A stretch of DNA of 42,431 bases. It comes from Holophagae bacterium. GTDB taxonomy: Bacteria; Acidobacteriota; Thermoanaerobaculia; Thermoanaerobaculales; Thermoanaerobaculaceae. The notes below the pieces were generated by a model. It ran no database searches. It was not told the DNA's origin and was given only the letters and a program-made list of their open reading frames with translations. Numbering within the stretch: the stretch's first letter is position 1; the number at the start of each line of letters is the position of its first letter. Of this stretch, positions 29,787-37,673 are shown one piece after another. Both the position numbers and the translations under genes were made by a program. The stretch covers positions 1 to 42,431 of the forward strand of contig JAAYVZ010000022.1 of the NCBI GenBank assembly GCA_012516935.1, given 5' to 3'.

Positions 29787-32297
29787 TCATGAGCGGCGGA
29801 TGAGCTTGCCGAGCTCGGCTCGCCGCTGCTGCAGTACCGAACGGGCCGCTTGGACCGACTCGGCCTCGGCGTGCAGGTGGAGCACCGGCGCGACCCGGTC
29901 AGGGCGTAGCAGCACCCACCCATCGTCGCCTATCACCTTGATTCCCTCGAGGTACGAGATCCGTTGTCCCTGCACCGACTCGGCGAAACGCCGCATGACC
30001 TCGCCCTTGCGTTCGAGCGGGCAGGGCACGGTGGTGTGAGCGACAGGTACCGCCGGCGCGTGCGCCGCCACCTCGGTGAGCGGTCGTCCGCCGCGGACCA
30101 GCAGCTCGAGCAGTCGGGCCATGGCGAACATCGCGTCCGGTACGTGGTGGAGCGCCGGAAAGATGAAATCACCTTCACCCGAGGACGCGAAGACCACATC
30201 GCGTCCGCGTGAGGCCTCGGAGAGCGCACGGGGTGCCGACAGGACCTCTTGGATGCGGTGACCGGCGCCCTCGAGCGTCTGGCGGATGGTGGAGGGTGTA
30301 TAGGCCGGCATCACCACCTCGCCAGGTGGCTCACCCGCCGCCACCACGGCTCCCACCATGAGCGCGGCGAGGTCCATGTCGGCCCACACCCGTTTATCGC
30401 GGCTGACGACGATGAAGCGCTCGCCGGAGGGGTAGAGCCAAACTCCGAGATCGGCTTCGAGCGACGCGACGATCGTCGCCAGCCGTTTGGGCGCCAGGGC
30501 GAGGTCGGAGGCGAGCGGACCCTCCCGCATCCCCTCGGTGTGGGCGTTGAGCGTGATGACGTCGCATCCGAGCTCGGCCAACAGTCGCGGCAGCACGACC
30601 ACCGCCGGCGAATGGGCGTAGTCGACGACGAGGCGCAGCTTGCGGGCGCGGATGTCGGCCACCGGCAACACCCTCAAGAATGCTTCGGCGTAGAAATCGA
30701 CGATCCGCGGCTGCTCGAAGATCGAACCGATCTCCTGGTGCGAGGCGCGGCGGAACTCCTCGCGCATGAACACTCTCTCCACCGACTTGGAGAACGAGGT
30801 CGAGATGTCGAGGCCGTGCTCGTCGAAGAAGCGGATCGAGGTCATCCCCCGCACCAGCAGGACCTGCTGGAACGACACCCCGCCCAGCTCCCCGAACCCT
30901 TCGAGCTTGTGGCGCATCACCGGTGTCGGCAGCATTCCGAGGTCGACCATGTTGACGCCGGCCGAGCTGACGCCGCCGAAGAACGCCCGTCGCAGCATCC
31001 GCGAGGCAGGGTGGTCGTCGCGGGTGGAGAGCACCGTCGTGCCGGGCTGCAGCAACGTCGCGTAGGCGGCGCCGAGTCGCGCCGAGACCTCTGGTGTCAG
31101 CTCGAGGTTGGTGAGACCGGTGACCGCCCCCTCCTCGAACGTCGACGTACGCCAGCGCTCGGCGTACACCAGGTTGGAGTGAACCACCGCATGGTCCTCG
31201 ACGACCTTGGCGGGCCAGATCTTGACGTTCTCCTTGACCCGCACCTCCTGGCCGAGCACCGTATCGTCAGCGATGATGGCGCCGGGCTCGACGACGCAGC
31301 CCGCACCGATCTGCACGCGGGCGCCGAGGACGGCGTTCTCGACGCGGGCGCCCTCCTCGACCCGGACGTCCTCCCAGGCGACGGTGCGGCGCAGCTCGGC
31401 CCTGGGGCCAACGCGCGCCCGGGGGCCCAGCACCACGTCCTGCAGGCGGGCGCCGGGTCCGACCACGCACTCGGGCGCGACGACGACGGTTCCCCGCACC
31501 TCGACGCTCGGGTCGAGCTGCGAGTCGCCCTCGAGCCACAACGGCTTGCCGCCGACCTGCGAGAGCTGGCCCGGAGGCACGATGCGCAAGGTGCCGCCGA
31601 AGAAGTCCACGTGGCCGGCCAGGTACGACTCCGGATCGCCGATATCGCGCCAATAGCCGCGCGAGACGTGGCCGAACATCGGCTCGCCGGCCTCCAGCAA
31701 GCGGGGGAAGAGATCGCGCGAGAAGTCATAGCTCTCGGTTCGTGGCACCTGTGCCAGGACGCTGCCCTGGACGACGTAGATGCCGGTGTTGACGGTGTCG
31801 GAGAAGACCTCGCCCCAGGTCGGCTTCTCGAGGAAGCGCTTGACGCGGCCGTCGGTATCGATGATGACGATGCCGAACTGCAGCGGGTTGGGCACGCGCG
31901 TCAGGCCGATGGTCACGGCGGCGCGCTTGGCGCGGTGGAACTCGATGATCGCTCCGAGATCGAAGTCGCAGACGACATCGCCCGAGAGCACGAGGTACTC
32001 GGCGGCAGCCGCTCGGTCGCTGCCGTGGGCCACCGCGCCAGCGGTGCCGTAGTCCTGGTCGGCGTTGAAGTAGTGGAGGCGCATCCCGAGCTTCTCACCG
32101 TCACCGAAGTGGGCGCGGATCTTCTCGGGATCGTAGTAGGTCAAAAGGATGGCCTCGTCCATGCCGAAGCTGCGCAGGTGCACCAGCACGCGTTCGAGGA
32201 TCGGCCGGTTCACCACCGCCAGCATCGGCTTCGGACGGTTGGCGGAGAGCGGCCGGATGCGGGTTCCGAACCCGCCTGCCATGACGATCGGGATCAT
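29787..32297 (-). CDS. Mannose-1-P guanylyltransferase-like / phosphomannomutase-like fusion
   Basis: An 836-residue three-part protein. Residues 1-235 are a nucleotidyltransferase (MAGGFGTRIRPLSANRPKPM, LVLSGDVVCDFDL, FLEKPTWGEVFSDTVNTGIY), predicted to make an NDP-sugar, by analogy GDP-mannose. About residues 245-370 are left-handed beta-helix hexapeptide repeats (VVGPGARLQDVVLGPRARVG). The remaining 460 residues follow the alpha-phosphohexomutase fold (GLTNLELTPEVSARLGAAYA, FGGVSSAGVNMVDLGMLPTPVM, LRLVVDYAHSP). The mutase part has lost its catalytic serine motif: where TASHNP is expected the sequence is VSFQQVLLVRGMTSIRFFD, and the DGDADR metal loop reads LEADLGVWLYPSGER. It is therefore probably regulatory or structural. 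ATG 32297 overlaps the receiver gene stop (ATGA). A glucose-1-phosphate uridylyl/thymidylyl activity is an alternative. Confidence 0.85.
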   Translation of the reverse strand: MIPIVMAGGFGTRIRPLSANRPKPMLAVVNRPILERVLVHLRSFGMDEAILLTYYDPEKIRAHFGDGEKLGMRLHYFNADQDYGTAGAVAHGSDRAAAAEYLVLSGDVVCDFDLGAIIEFHRAKRAAVTIGLTRVPNPLQFGIVIIDTDGRVKRFLEKPTWGEVFSDTVNTGIYVVQGSVLAQVPRTESYDFSRDLFPRLLEAGEPMFGHVSRGYWRDIGDPESYLAGHVDFFGGTLRIVPPGQLSQVGGKPLWLEGDSQLDPSVEVRGTVVVAPECVVGPGARLQDVVLGPRARVGPRAELRRTVAWEDVRVEEGARVENAVLGARVQIGAGCVVEPGAIIADDTVLGQEVRVKENVKIWPAKVVEDHAVVHSNLVYAERWRTSTFEEGAVTGLTNLELTPEVSARLGAAYATLLQPGTTVLSTRDDHPASRMLRRAFFGGVSSAGVNMVDLGMLPTPVMRHKLEGFGELGGVSFQQVLLVRGMTSIRFFDEHGLDISTSFSKSVERVFMREEFRRASHQEIGSIFEQPRIVDFYAEAFLRVLPVADIRARKLRLVVDYAHSPAVVVLPRLLAELGCDVITLNAHTEGMREGPLASDLALAPKRLATIVASLEADLGVWLYPSGERFIVVSRDKRVWADMDLAALMVGAVVAAGEPPGEVVMPAYTPSTIRQTLEGAGHRIQEVLSAPRALSEASRGRDVVFASSGEGDFIFPALHHVPDAMFAMARLLELLVRGGRPLTEVAAHAPAVPVAHTTVPCPLERKGEVMRRFAESVQGQRISYLEGIKVIGDDGWVLLRPDRVAPVLHLHAEAESVQAARSVLQQRRAELGKLIRRS

Positions 32298-32659
32298 GCG
32301 GAGGCCTCCAAGCAGCGCTTGACGGCGAGCTTCAGGTCGGTGAGGTCGGACGACTTGACGACATAGGCGTCGGCCAGCCAGGAGGAGAAATCGTCCTGGT
32401 AGCGGGCGTACGCGGTACAGAGCACGATCGGCAGCTTGGGGTGAGCCGCCTTGACCTCGCGCAGGAGCTGCAGCCCGGAGGCCTCACCGAGGCGGATGTC
32501 GAGGACGATCACGTCGACCCCACCCTGGCCGAGGCGGGCTCGCGCGGAGTCGATACCGGTCGCCGTCGCGACGTCGTAGTCCAGGCGTGCGAACGCCGTG
32601 CGGTAGAGCTCGAGCAGGCCCTCCTCGTCGTCGATGAACAGCACGCACGGTTTCGTCAC
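32294..32659 (-). CDS. Stand-alone response regulator receiver
   Basis: A 121-residue receiver with no output domain. The acidic pair D10/D11 (VLFIDDEEGLLELY), phosphoacceptor D54 in VIVLDIRLGEASGLQLL, T in IVLCTAYA and K in AYVVKSSD are all present. I prefer GTG 32659 over GTG 32665 because GGAGG lies five bases before it and its GTGA overlaps the stop of the histidine kinase gene. Its own stop overlaps the start of the sugar-nucleotide fusion gene. It most likely takes phosphate from the kinase encoded upstream and acts by binding another protein, possibly the fusion protein; the latter is inference from gene order. Confidence 0.9.
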   Translation of the reverse strand: MTKPCVLFIDDEEGLLELYRTAFARLDYDVATATGIDSARARLGQGGVDVIVLDIRLGEASGLQLLREVKAAHPKLPIVLCTAYARYQDDFSSWLADAYVVKSSDLTDLKLAVKRCLEASA

Positions 32660-34056
32660 GACCACCTCCGCAGCAGCAAGGCGAAGCGCACCCAGGGGGC
32701 ATCGATCTGATCGTAGTCTACCTTGCCGCCCATCGCCTCAGCCAGCGCCCGCAGCGAGGCCAGCCCGAGCCCCGAGCTGGACCGCCGCATCGACATCTCG
32801 CCGGAGAACGGGTTACGGGCCAGCTCCGGCTCGAGAGGTGGGCCGTTGTCGGCGATCTGCAGCCTGGCCCACTCGCCCTCCTCGCTCACCGCCGCCTGCA
32901 CCTCACCCCGGTGACCCTGACAGGCGGTCAAGGCGTTGGCCAGCAGCGTCTCGACGCAGCGCTCGCCGATCTCCGGGTTGCCTCTCACCCGCACCTCGCG
33001 GGCCGGTCGGTAGCAGACCAGCCGTACCTGCCGCTTCACCGCCAGTGGCCGGAACCGTTCGACGACGCGCTCGGCCAGCGCTCCCAGGTCCATTTCGCAC
33101 GTGACGGTGCCGTTAGCGCGCCCGGCGAGCCCCTCCGCCAGGCGGGCCACGTGCTCCTCGATCCTCCCGATGGCCTCGGCGATGACCCCGAGCCGACGCA
33201 CCAGCGTCGACGGGTCAGCGGGCGGAGATGCGGCCAGCTCGCGCGCGGTACCGCCGGCGATCGACAAGGGGTTCACGAGCTCGTGCGTGAGCGATCGCGC
33301 GGTGGCGAGAAGGGTGGTGGCGTGCTCGGTCGCGACCCGCCGCTGCTCCTCCTCGCGCAGGCGGCGCAGCAGGCTGGTGCGCTCCACCGCGGCCCGCAGG
33401 ACGTGGGCGAGCGACTCGGCGGCCTCGAGGGTCCCCAGGTACACCGGCGCCGCGGTGACGAAGTTGTCGGCCAGGACGACTCCCCACGGGCCGTCGTCAG
33501 CGAGCAGCGGAATCACCACGAGGGCACGCGAGTCGAGAACCTCCACCCAGTGCCGGACGCACCGCTCGGGGTGGTTGGCGTGGGCGACGAAAGCGCGGCG
33601 CCAGCTGGGACAGGAGTGCGGCGAGGGGAGTGACAGCTCGACCAGCGTGCGCGCGTGACGCTGGCGCTCGACGCCGATCGCGGTGGCATCTGGCGTACCG
33701 ATGAGCGCGAGTGGGCGGACCTGGCGGTGGGAAAGCTCGGCCCAGACCTTGAACGCCTCCTCCCGCGAGCGTGGCCCGACGCCCAGATACCCCCGCAGCT
33801 CGCCGTCCTGAGCGAGCAAGAAGAAGGCGCGGTTGAAGCCCAACCCCTCGCCGGCCGTCAGGGCAGACAGCACGGTCCACGCCGCGACCTCGGGGTCGAC
33901 GGCGCGCTCGAGCGCCTCGCCGACCGCGACGAGGAGGTCCAGCAACCGGCTCGAGCGGTGGCGCCGCAACGGCAGCCCGGAGTCGAGCGCCGTCAGCGTG
34001 GCCCGCCCGCGCTGCGCCCTGCCCAGGCGTCTCGGCGGCGCGCCCTGGTGCGGCAC
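32656..34056 (-). CDS. GAF-like sensor histidine kinase
   Basis: A 466-residue soluble kinase. Residues about 35-225 form a GAF-like sensor (LLDLLVAVGEALE, NRAFFLLAQDGELRGYLGVG, ALVVIPLLADDGPWGVVLADN). The phosphoacceptor is H258 in SLTHELVNPLSIAGG, a variant of the HisKA H box with N-P conserved. The ATPase end has LLANALTACQGH, IADNGPPLEP and SSSGLGLASLRALAEAMGG. GTG 34056 is preceded by GGAGGTAGC. It has a Cys- and His-containing stretch, SPHSCPSWRRAFVAHANH then ERCVRHWVEVL, absent from most GAF kinases I know; a ligand or metal role is conceivable. Translation is coupled to the receiver gene by GTGA. Confidence 0.88.
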   Translation of the reverse strand: MPHQGAPPRRLGRAQRGRATLTALDSGLPLRRHRSSRLLDLLVAVGEALERAVDPEVAAWTVLSALTAGEGLGFNRAFFLLAQDGELRGYLGVGPRSREEAFKVWAELSHRQVRPLALIGTPDATAIGVERQRHARTLVELSLPSPHSCPSWRRAFVAHANHPERCVRHWVEVLDSRALVVIPLLADDGPWGVVLADNFVTAAPVYLGTLEAAESLAHVLRAAVERTSLLRRLREEEQRRVATEHATTLLATARSLTHELVNPLSIAGGTARELAASPPADPSTLVRRLGVIAEAIGRIEEHVARLAEGLAGRANGTVTCEMDLGALAERVVERFRPLAVKRQVRLVCYRPAREVRVRGNPEIGERCVETLLANALTACQGHRGEVQAAVSEEGEWARLQIADNGPPLEPELARNPFSGEMSMRRSSSGLGLASLRALAEAMGGKVDYDQIDAPWVRFALLLRRWS

Positions 34057-34108
34057 GCTACCTCCGGTGCCTCGTCACTGAGCCAACGACCAAGCGCCTC
34101 ATACCCGG

Positions 34109-34114
34109 ATTGTA
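34109..34114 (-). promoter_or_regulatory. Minus-10 element TACAAT before the kinase/receiver operon
   Basis: TACAAT on the minus strand is a near-consensus minus-10 hexamer and lies about 50 bases before GTG 34056. The minus-35 region (GGTGTC) is a poor match. It would start the kinase-receiver-fusion operon separately from the upstream PIG-L gene. Confidence 0.35.
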
Positions 34115-34182
34115 GCCCGCCACTGGCTGCCGACACCCACCCTCGACCGAGCTTCCGAAAACCAGCCGCTCGCAAGCCTCCA

Positions 34183-35223
34183 CTACACCTTCTTCCACCC
34201 CGCCTCGTCGAAAAACCCGAACGCGTGCTCGACCTTCGCGTACAAGGTCGAGCCAGCGGGTAGCAGGTCGCCGGGCATGACCAGTCGCCCGCGCCGGGTC
34301 GTGCCGTGCAGGCGGGCGGTGCCGAGCGTCAAACCGCTCGTGAGGTCGGAGACCGTCAGCGAGCCAAACGGTGGCCAAAGCCCGACCGAGAGACGAATGG
34401 CCCGGCGATCCCCCGTCTCGCCTGCGAGCAGCAGCGTGCTCGGTCCGAAGCTGCGGAGGCGGGAACGGGACGCCAGGACCACCTCCCACCCATCCTCGGC
34501 TGAGCGCAGGGTGCGGACAGGATGGTGCGTCTGGAGGGCTGGTGGCTCGGCTTCGAAAAACGCCTCCCCAACGTCGGCGAAGCCGCGCAGCCAGGTACCG
34601 CGCCAAAACTGCTGCGTGCGGTGGCAGTCGATCGCCGCCCGCTTGCGGCTGAGCTCGGCCTCGGTGAGGCCGAGGATCGTGGCCTCGGGTGACCAGCGCC
34701 TTTGCCCAGGGTCGTGGACGAAGAAGCGAAGATGCCGTGGAGCGTAATCGATTTCGTTCAAAACAAAAGCGATGCAGACGCCGAGAGCGCTGTGGTCCGG
34801 GTGCCGGTCGAGCATCGACGGGCTGACGAGCACGGTGGGCCGGAAGTCGGTAACCTCGCACCGCAGGTCGTCCAGGAGGTGCGTAGCGGCACGCATGAGG
34901 AGCGCGGTGAGCCCCTGGTCGGGGAACGCCAGAAACCTCGCGGCCTTGCCAGGCAGGCCGAGGGCGGCGAGAGCGGCGAGCACCTCGCCGCGTCGGATGG
35001 CGCCGAAGCGAGCTCGGTCGCGGGCCGTGATCCATAGGCTGCGCTCGCTGGCTCGCTGCGCCCAGGGGTTGTTGTCGCCGTCGGTTGCGAACAGGAGGCG
35101 GACGCCGGCACCTGCGGCCAGGGCGTGCTGGAGCAGCCCGGCGCAGGCCAGGCTCTCGTCGTCCGGGTGGGGCAAGACCACGAGCAGCCGGTCGCTGGGG
35201 TCGAGGTCGAGCATGCTCGTCAC
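34183..35223 (-). CDS. PIG-L/LmbE-family deacetylase with extra C-terminal domain
   Basis: A 346-residue protein. The N-terminal 230 residues are a PIG-L deacetylase: the zinc motif LLVVLPHPDDESLACAG, then ATDGDNN, FPDQGLT, and MLDRHPDHSALG, which supplies the third zinc ligand. Relatives remove acetyl groups from N-acetylglucosamine-containing lipids or thiols. The last 110 residues are beta-rich (WEVVLASRSRLRSFGPSTLL, LTVSDLTSGLTLGTARLHGT) and not recognised. GTG 35223 is chosen since its GTGA overlaps the stop of the Ser/Thr kinase gene; a GGAGG lies just three bases upstream. It may act on a surface-glycan intermediate; the substrate is unknown. Confidence 0.85.
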   Translation of the reverse strand: MTSMLDLDPSDRLLVVLPHPDDESLACAGLLQHALAAGAGVRLLFATDGDNNPWAQRASERSLWITARDRARFGAIRRGEVLAALAALGLPGKAARFLAFPDQGLTALLMRAATHLLDDLRCEVTDFRPTVLVSPSMLDRHPDHSALGVCIAFVLNEIDYAPRHLRFFVHDPGQRRWSPEATILGLTEAELSRKRAAIDCHRTQQFWRGTWLRGFADVGEAFFEAEPPALQTHHPVRTLRSAEDGWEVVLASRSRLRSFGPSTLLLAGETGDRRAIRLSVGLWPPFGSLTVSDLTSGLTLGTARLHGTTRRGRLVMPGDLLPAGSTLYAKVEHAFGFFDEAGWKKV

Positions 35224-36083
35224 CCACCTCCACCCGACCTTGGGTCCAGACGCTCACGCACACGCTCCAACTCGTCCTGCACCGCGAAGGCGGTCTGGAT
35301 GCGGGCTGCCGGGTCCTTGGCACAGAGCCCCGAGACCAGCCGCCAAACCTCGTCGGGGAGCGCCACCGGGAGCGTTTCGGGAGCGGGCAGTGGTTGCCGA
35401 GCATGCAGGAGTAGCAGCCGCACCGGCGACGGGTCGTCGAACGGTGGCTGGCCCTCCAGCATCTCGAACAGCATGATCCCGAGGGCGTAAAGGTCGGCGC
35501 GAGCGTCTACTGGGCCCACCGCGGCCTCGGGGGCGGCGTAGCGCGGGCTGCCAATGAACGTTCCGGCCGTGGTGAGGCCGCGCTCGCCGGCGATACGGGC
35601 GATCCCGAAGTCGAGCACCCGGACGCTCCCGTCACGGGAGAGCATCACGTTCTCTGGCTTGAGATCGCGGTGGATGATGCCCTGGGCATGGGCGTGGGCG
35701 AGCGCCGAAGCGACCTCACGGGCGATCCCGAGCCCAACCGGCAGCGGGAGCGGTGCCCGAGCCACCATCACACTCGCCAGGGTGCGGCCGTCGACCAACT
35801 CCATGGCGATGAACAGCCGCCCCTCGTCTTCGCCAGCCTCCAGCACCCGCACGATGGCGGGGTGATGCAGCCGAGCCCCGAGGGCGCCTTCTTGGAGGAA
35901 GCGGACGACGAACGTCGGGTCGGTGAGGCAACGCCGATACGGAACCTTGAGCGCCACCAGCCGACCGTCGGGCCCGGTGGCGCGGTAGGTCCACGCCATC
36001 GCCCCTCGTCCGAGCGGGTCGACGACCGTGTAGCGGCCGATCCGGAACCCGCACGGCAGCTCGCCCGGTGGTGGCTGTGCCAT
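35220..36083 (-). CDS. Single-domain Ser/Thr protein kinase (PknB type)
   Basis: A 287-residue Hanks-type kinase consisting of little more than the catalytic domain. The Gly loop is [12 protein letters not shown], the ATP lysine K46 in VALKVPYR, the alpha-C glutamate near E65, the catalytic loop [12 protein letters not shown] with D140, the metal loop LDFGIAR with D158, and the activation end [10 protein letters not shown]. There is no transmembrane segment or sensor region after residue 280. I favour ATG 36083 because minus-strand TACGAT lies seven bases ahead, a leaderless layout; ATG 36092 is also possible. The gene overlaps that of the PIG-L deacetylase by four bases, so the deacetylase or its pathway may be a target. 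Confidence 0.92.
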   Translation of the reverse strand: MAQPPPGELPCGFRIGRYTVVDPLGRGAMAWTYRATGPDGRLVALKVPYRRCLTDPTFVVRFLQEGALGARLHHPAIVRVLEAGEDEGRLFIAMELVDGRTLASVMVARAPLPLPVGLGIAREVASALAHAHAQGIIHRDLKPENVMLSRDGSVRVLDFGIARIAGERGLTTAGTFIGSPRYAAPEAAVGPVDARADLYALGIMLFEMLEGQPPFDDPSPVRLLLLHARQPLPAPETLPVALPDEVWRLVSGLCAKDPAARIQTAFAVQDELERVRERLDPRSGGGG

Positions 36084-36090
36084 GTGCCGC

Positions 36091-36096
36091 ATCGTA
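36091..36096 (-). promoter_or_regulatory. Minus-10 element TACGAT, leaderless spacing
   Basis: Minus-strand TACGAT is followed seven bases later by ATG 36083. No ribosome site is seen between them and no convincing minus-35 hexamer upstream. Confidence 0.3.
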
Positions 36097-36127
36097 GCAG
36101 CCACAGCCCGACCTCTGGCCCGGGGGA

Positions 36128-37306
36128 CTACTCCGGGCCGGGTTCGAAAGCTCCGAAGCCGGTGAGGTGCTTGCCCAGCACCAGCGTGTGGATGTCGTGC
36201 GTGCCCTCGTAGGTGAACACCGACTCGAGGTTCATGAGGTGTCGCATGACGGGGTACTCGTTGACGATCCCGTTGGCGCCCAGGATCTCGCGCGCGAGCC
36301 TCGCACACTCACGCGCCATCCAGCACGAGTTGCGTTTGCCCAAGCTGACCTGGACGTGGGTGAGCGTGCCCTCGTCTTTTAGACGGCCGAGGCGCCAGAC
36401 CACGAGCTGCGCCTTCGTGATCTCGTTCGCCATCCAGACCAGCTTTTCCTGGACCATCTGGTGGGCGGCGATCGGCTTGCCACCGAACTGCACCCGGATC
36501 CTGGCGTAGTCGAGGGCGGTGCGAAATACGGCCATGGCGGCGCCGAGGGTGCCCCAGGCGATCCCGTAGCGGGCCTGCGTGAGGCAGGCCAGCGGGGCTT
36601 TGAGGCCGTGCGCCGCCGGCAGCCTTGCCGCGTCCGGCAGCTCCACGTCCTCGAGCACGAGCTGTGAGGTGACGGAGGCCCGGAGCGAGTACTTGCCCTT
36701 GTGCTCGACGACCGAGAAACCTGGAGTTCCACGTTCGACCAAAAAGCCGCGCACCTCGCCCTCGTCGTCCTTGGCCCACACCACCGCGAGGTCGGCCAGG
36801 TTGCCGTTGGTGATCCAGGCCTTCTCGCCGGACAGCACCCAGCCCTCACCGCGGCGGCGGGCGCGGGTGCGCATGCCGGCTGGGTTGGAGCCGAAGTCCG
36901 GCTCGGTGAGGCCGAAACAACCGATGGCGCGCCCCTCGGCGAGCGCGGGTATCCAACGATCTTTCTGCTCGGACGAGCCAAACCGCAGGATCGGGTACAT
37001 CACCAGCGCCGACTGCACGGAGACGAACGAGCGCAGCCCCGAATCGCCGCGCTCGAGCTCCTGCAACACCAGGCCGTAGGCAACCGACGACACGCCGGGG
37101 AGCCCGTAGTCGCTGTACGACGCTCCGAACAGCCCGAGCTCGGCCATCTCGGGGATGAGCTCGCGGGGGAAACGGCCCTCGTACGCCCATTGCTCGATCC
37201 CCGGCAGCACGCGCTCGTCCACCCACCGCCCGACCATGTCGCGCACCGTCTTCTCGTCCTCCGAAAGAAGCTCATCGAGCCGCAGCAGGTCCAGGTGCTC
37301 GGTCAT
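36128..37306 (-). CDS. gcdH: Acyl-CoA dehydrogenase, glutaryl-CoA dehydrogenase type
   Basis: A 392-residue flavoenzyme. FAD-binding motifs GCFGLTEPDFGSNPAGM and WITNGNLADLAVVWA, the substrate-site arginine R92 in GLRSFVSVQSALV, and the catalytic base E367 in FTYEGTHDIHTL match glutaryl-CoA dehydrogenases, which oxidise and decarboxylate glutaryl-CoA to crotonyl-CoA in lysine and tryptophan breakdown. The similarity is strong enough that I prefer this to a generic short-chain acyl-CoA dehydrogenase, but the specificity is inferred. ATG 37306 has GGAGGATGCG upstream. It is the first gene of the long leftward series, 44 bases before the kinase gene, with no obvious functional tie to it. Confidence 0.88.
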   Translation of the reverse strand: MTEHLDLLRLDELLSEDEKTVRDMVGRWVDERVLPGIEQWAYEGRFPRELIPEMAELGLFGASYSDYGLPGVSSVAYGLVLQELERGDSGLRSFVSVQSALVMYPILRFGSSEQKDRWIPALAEGRAIGCFGLTEPDFGSNPAGMRTRARRRGEGWVLSGEKAWITNGNLADLAVVWAKDDEGEVRGFLVERGTPGFSVVEHKGKYSLRASVTSQLVLEDVELPDAARLPAAHGLKAPLACLTQARYGIAWGTLGAAMAVFRTALDYARIRVQFGGKPIAAHQMVQEKLVWMANEITKAQLVVWRLGRLKDEGTLTHVQVSLGKRNSCWMARECARLAREILGANGIVNEYPVMRHLMNLESVFTYEGTHDIHTLVLGKHLTGFGAFEPGPE

Positions 37307-37339
37307 CGCATCCTCCGGCCGTCAGCCTACCACTCACCC

Positions 37340-37368
37340 TCGACCGGTGGCCCGTTGTGGGCTAGAGT
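37340..37368 (+). promoter_or_regulatory. Sigma70-like promoter for the 37398 operon
   Basis: TCGACC (37340-37345), a 17-bp spacer and TAGAGT (37363-37368). The start would lie about 20 bases before ATG 37398, which has a GGGGAGGG ribosome site. Confidence 0.45.
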
Positions 37369-37397
37369 TGTGCTGGTTCCAGGCCGGGGAGGGACAC

Positions 37398-37673
37398 ATG
37401 AGCCCGTTCATGGGTGGTTCGGCCGTGGCAATGGCGGGTCAGGTGGCGGACGGCTACACGCTGGTTACCGCGGTACAGCTCAAGCGCCTCACCGATCCGG
37501 AGATGGATCAGTTGCTGTTCGAGCTCGAAAGGATCCTCCGCGACCTGCGCGGAACCGTCATTCCCCTCGAGGACGTTGCGGCTATCCAGACCAAGAACCG
37601 CAAGCTGGCCCGGATCAACGGCGCGGTCCAACAGATCCAGGCGACGCGGGCACAACGGCGCCGCCGAATGTGA
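37398..37673 (+). CDS. Small helical protein of unknown function
   Basis: A 91-residue protein I do not recognise. A Gly/Ala-rich start (MSPFMGGSAVAMAGQVADGY) is followed by two predicted amphipathic helices (VTAVQLKRLTDPEMDQLLFE and a second from VAAIQTKNRKLARIN) and a strongly basic end (RAQRRRRM). No membrane segment or signal peptide is evident. ATG 37398 has GGGGAGGG in front and a promoter-like pair further up, so it is likely a real gene. Its stop overlaps the next start as GTGA, making it the first member of a coupled trio. It might be an adaptor or nucleic-acid-contacting protein, which is a guess from the basic tail. Confidence 0.7.
   Translation: MSPFMGGSAVAMAGQVADGYTLVTAVQLKRLTDPEMDQLLFELERILRDLRGTVIPLEDVAAIQTKNRKLARINGAVQQIQATRAQRRRRM

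Noticed and set aside
30249-32366. Plus-strand open frame of about 700 codons across the sugar-nucleotide fusion gene
   Set aside because: The minus strand holds a clear three-domain protein in the same place; the plus-strand product is His/Asp/Arg-rich without any motif.
36701-37669. Upstream extension of the toroid gene frame across the acyl-CoA dehydrogenase
   Set aside because: The extension is antisense to the dehydrogenase; the GTG at 37670 with its four-base overlap is a better start.
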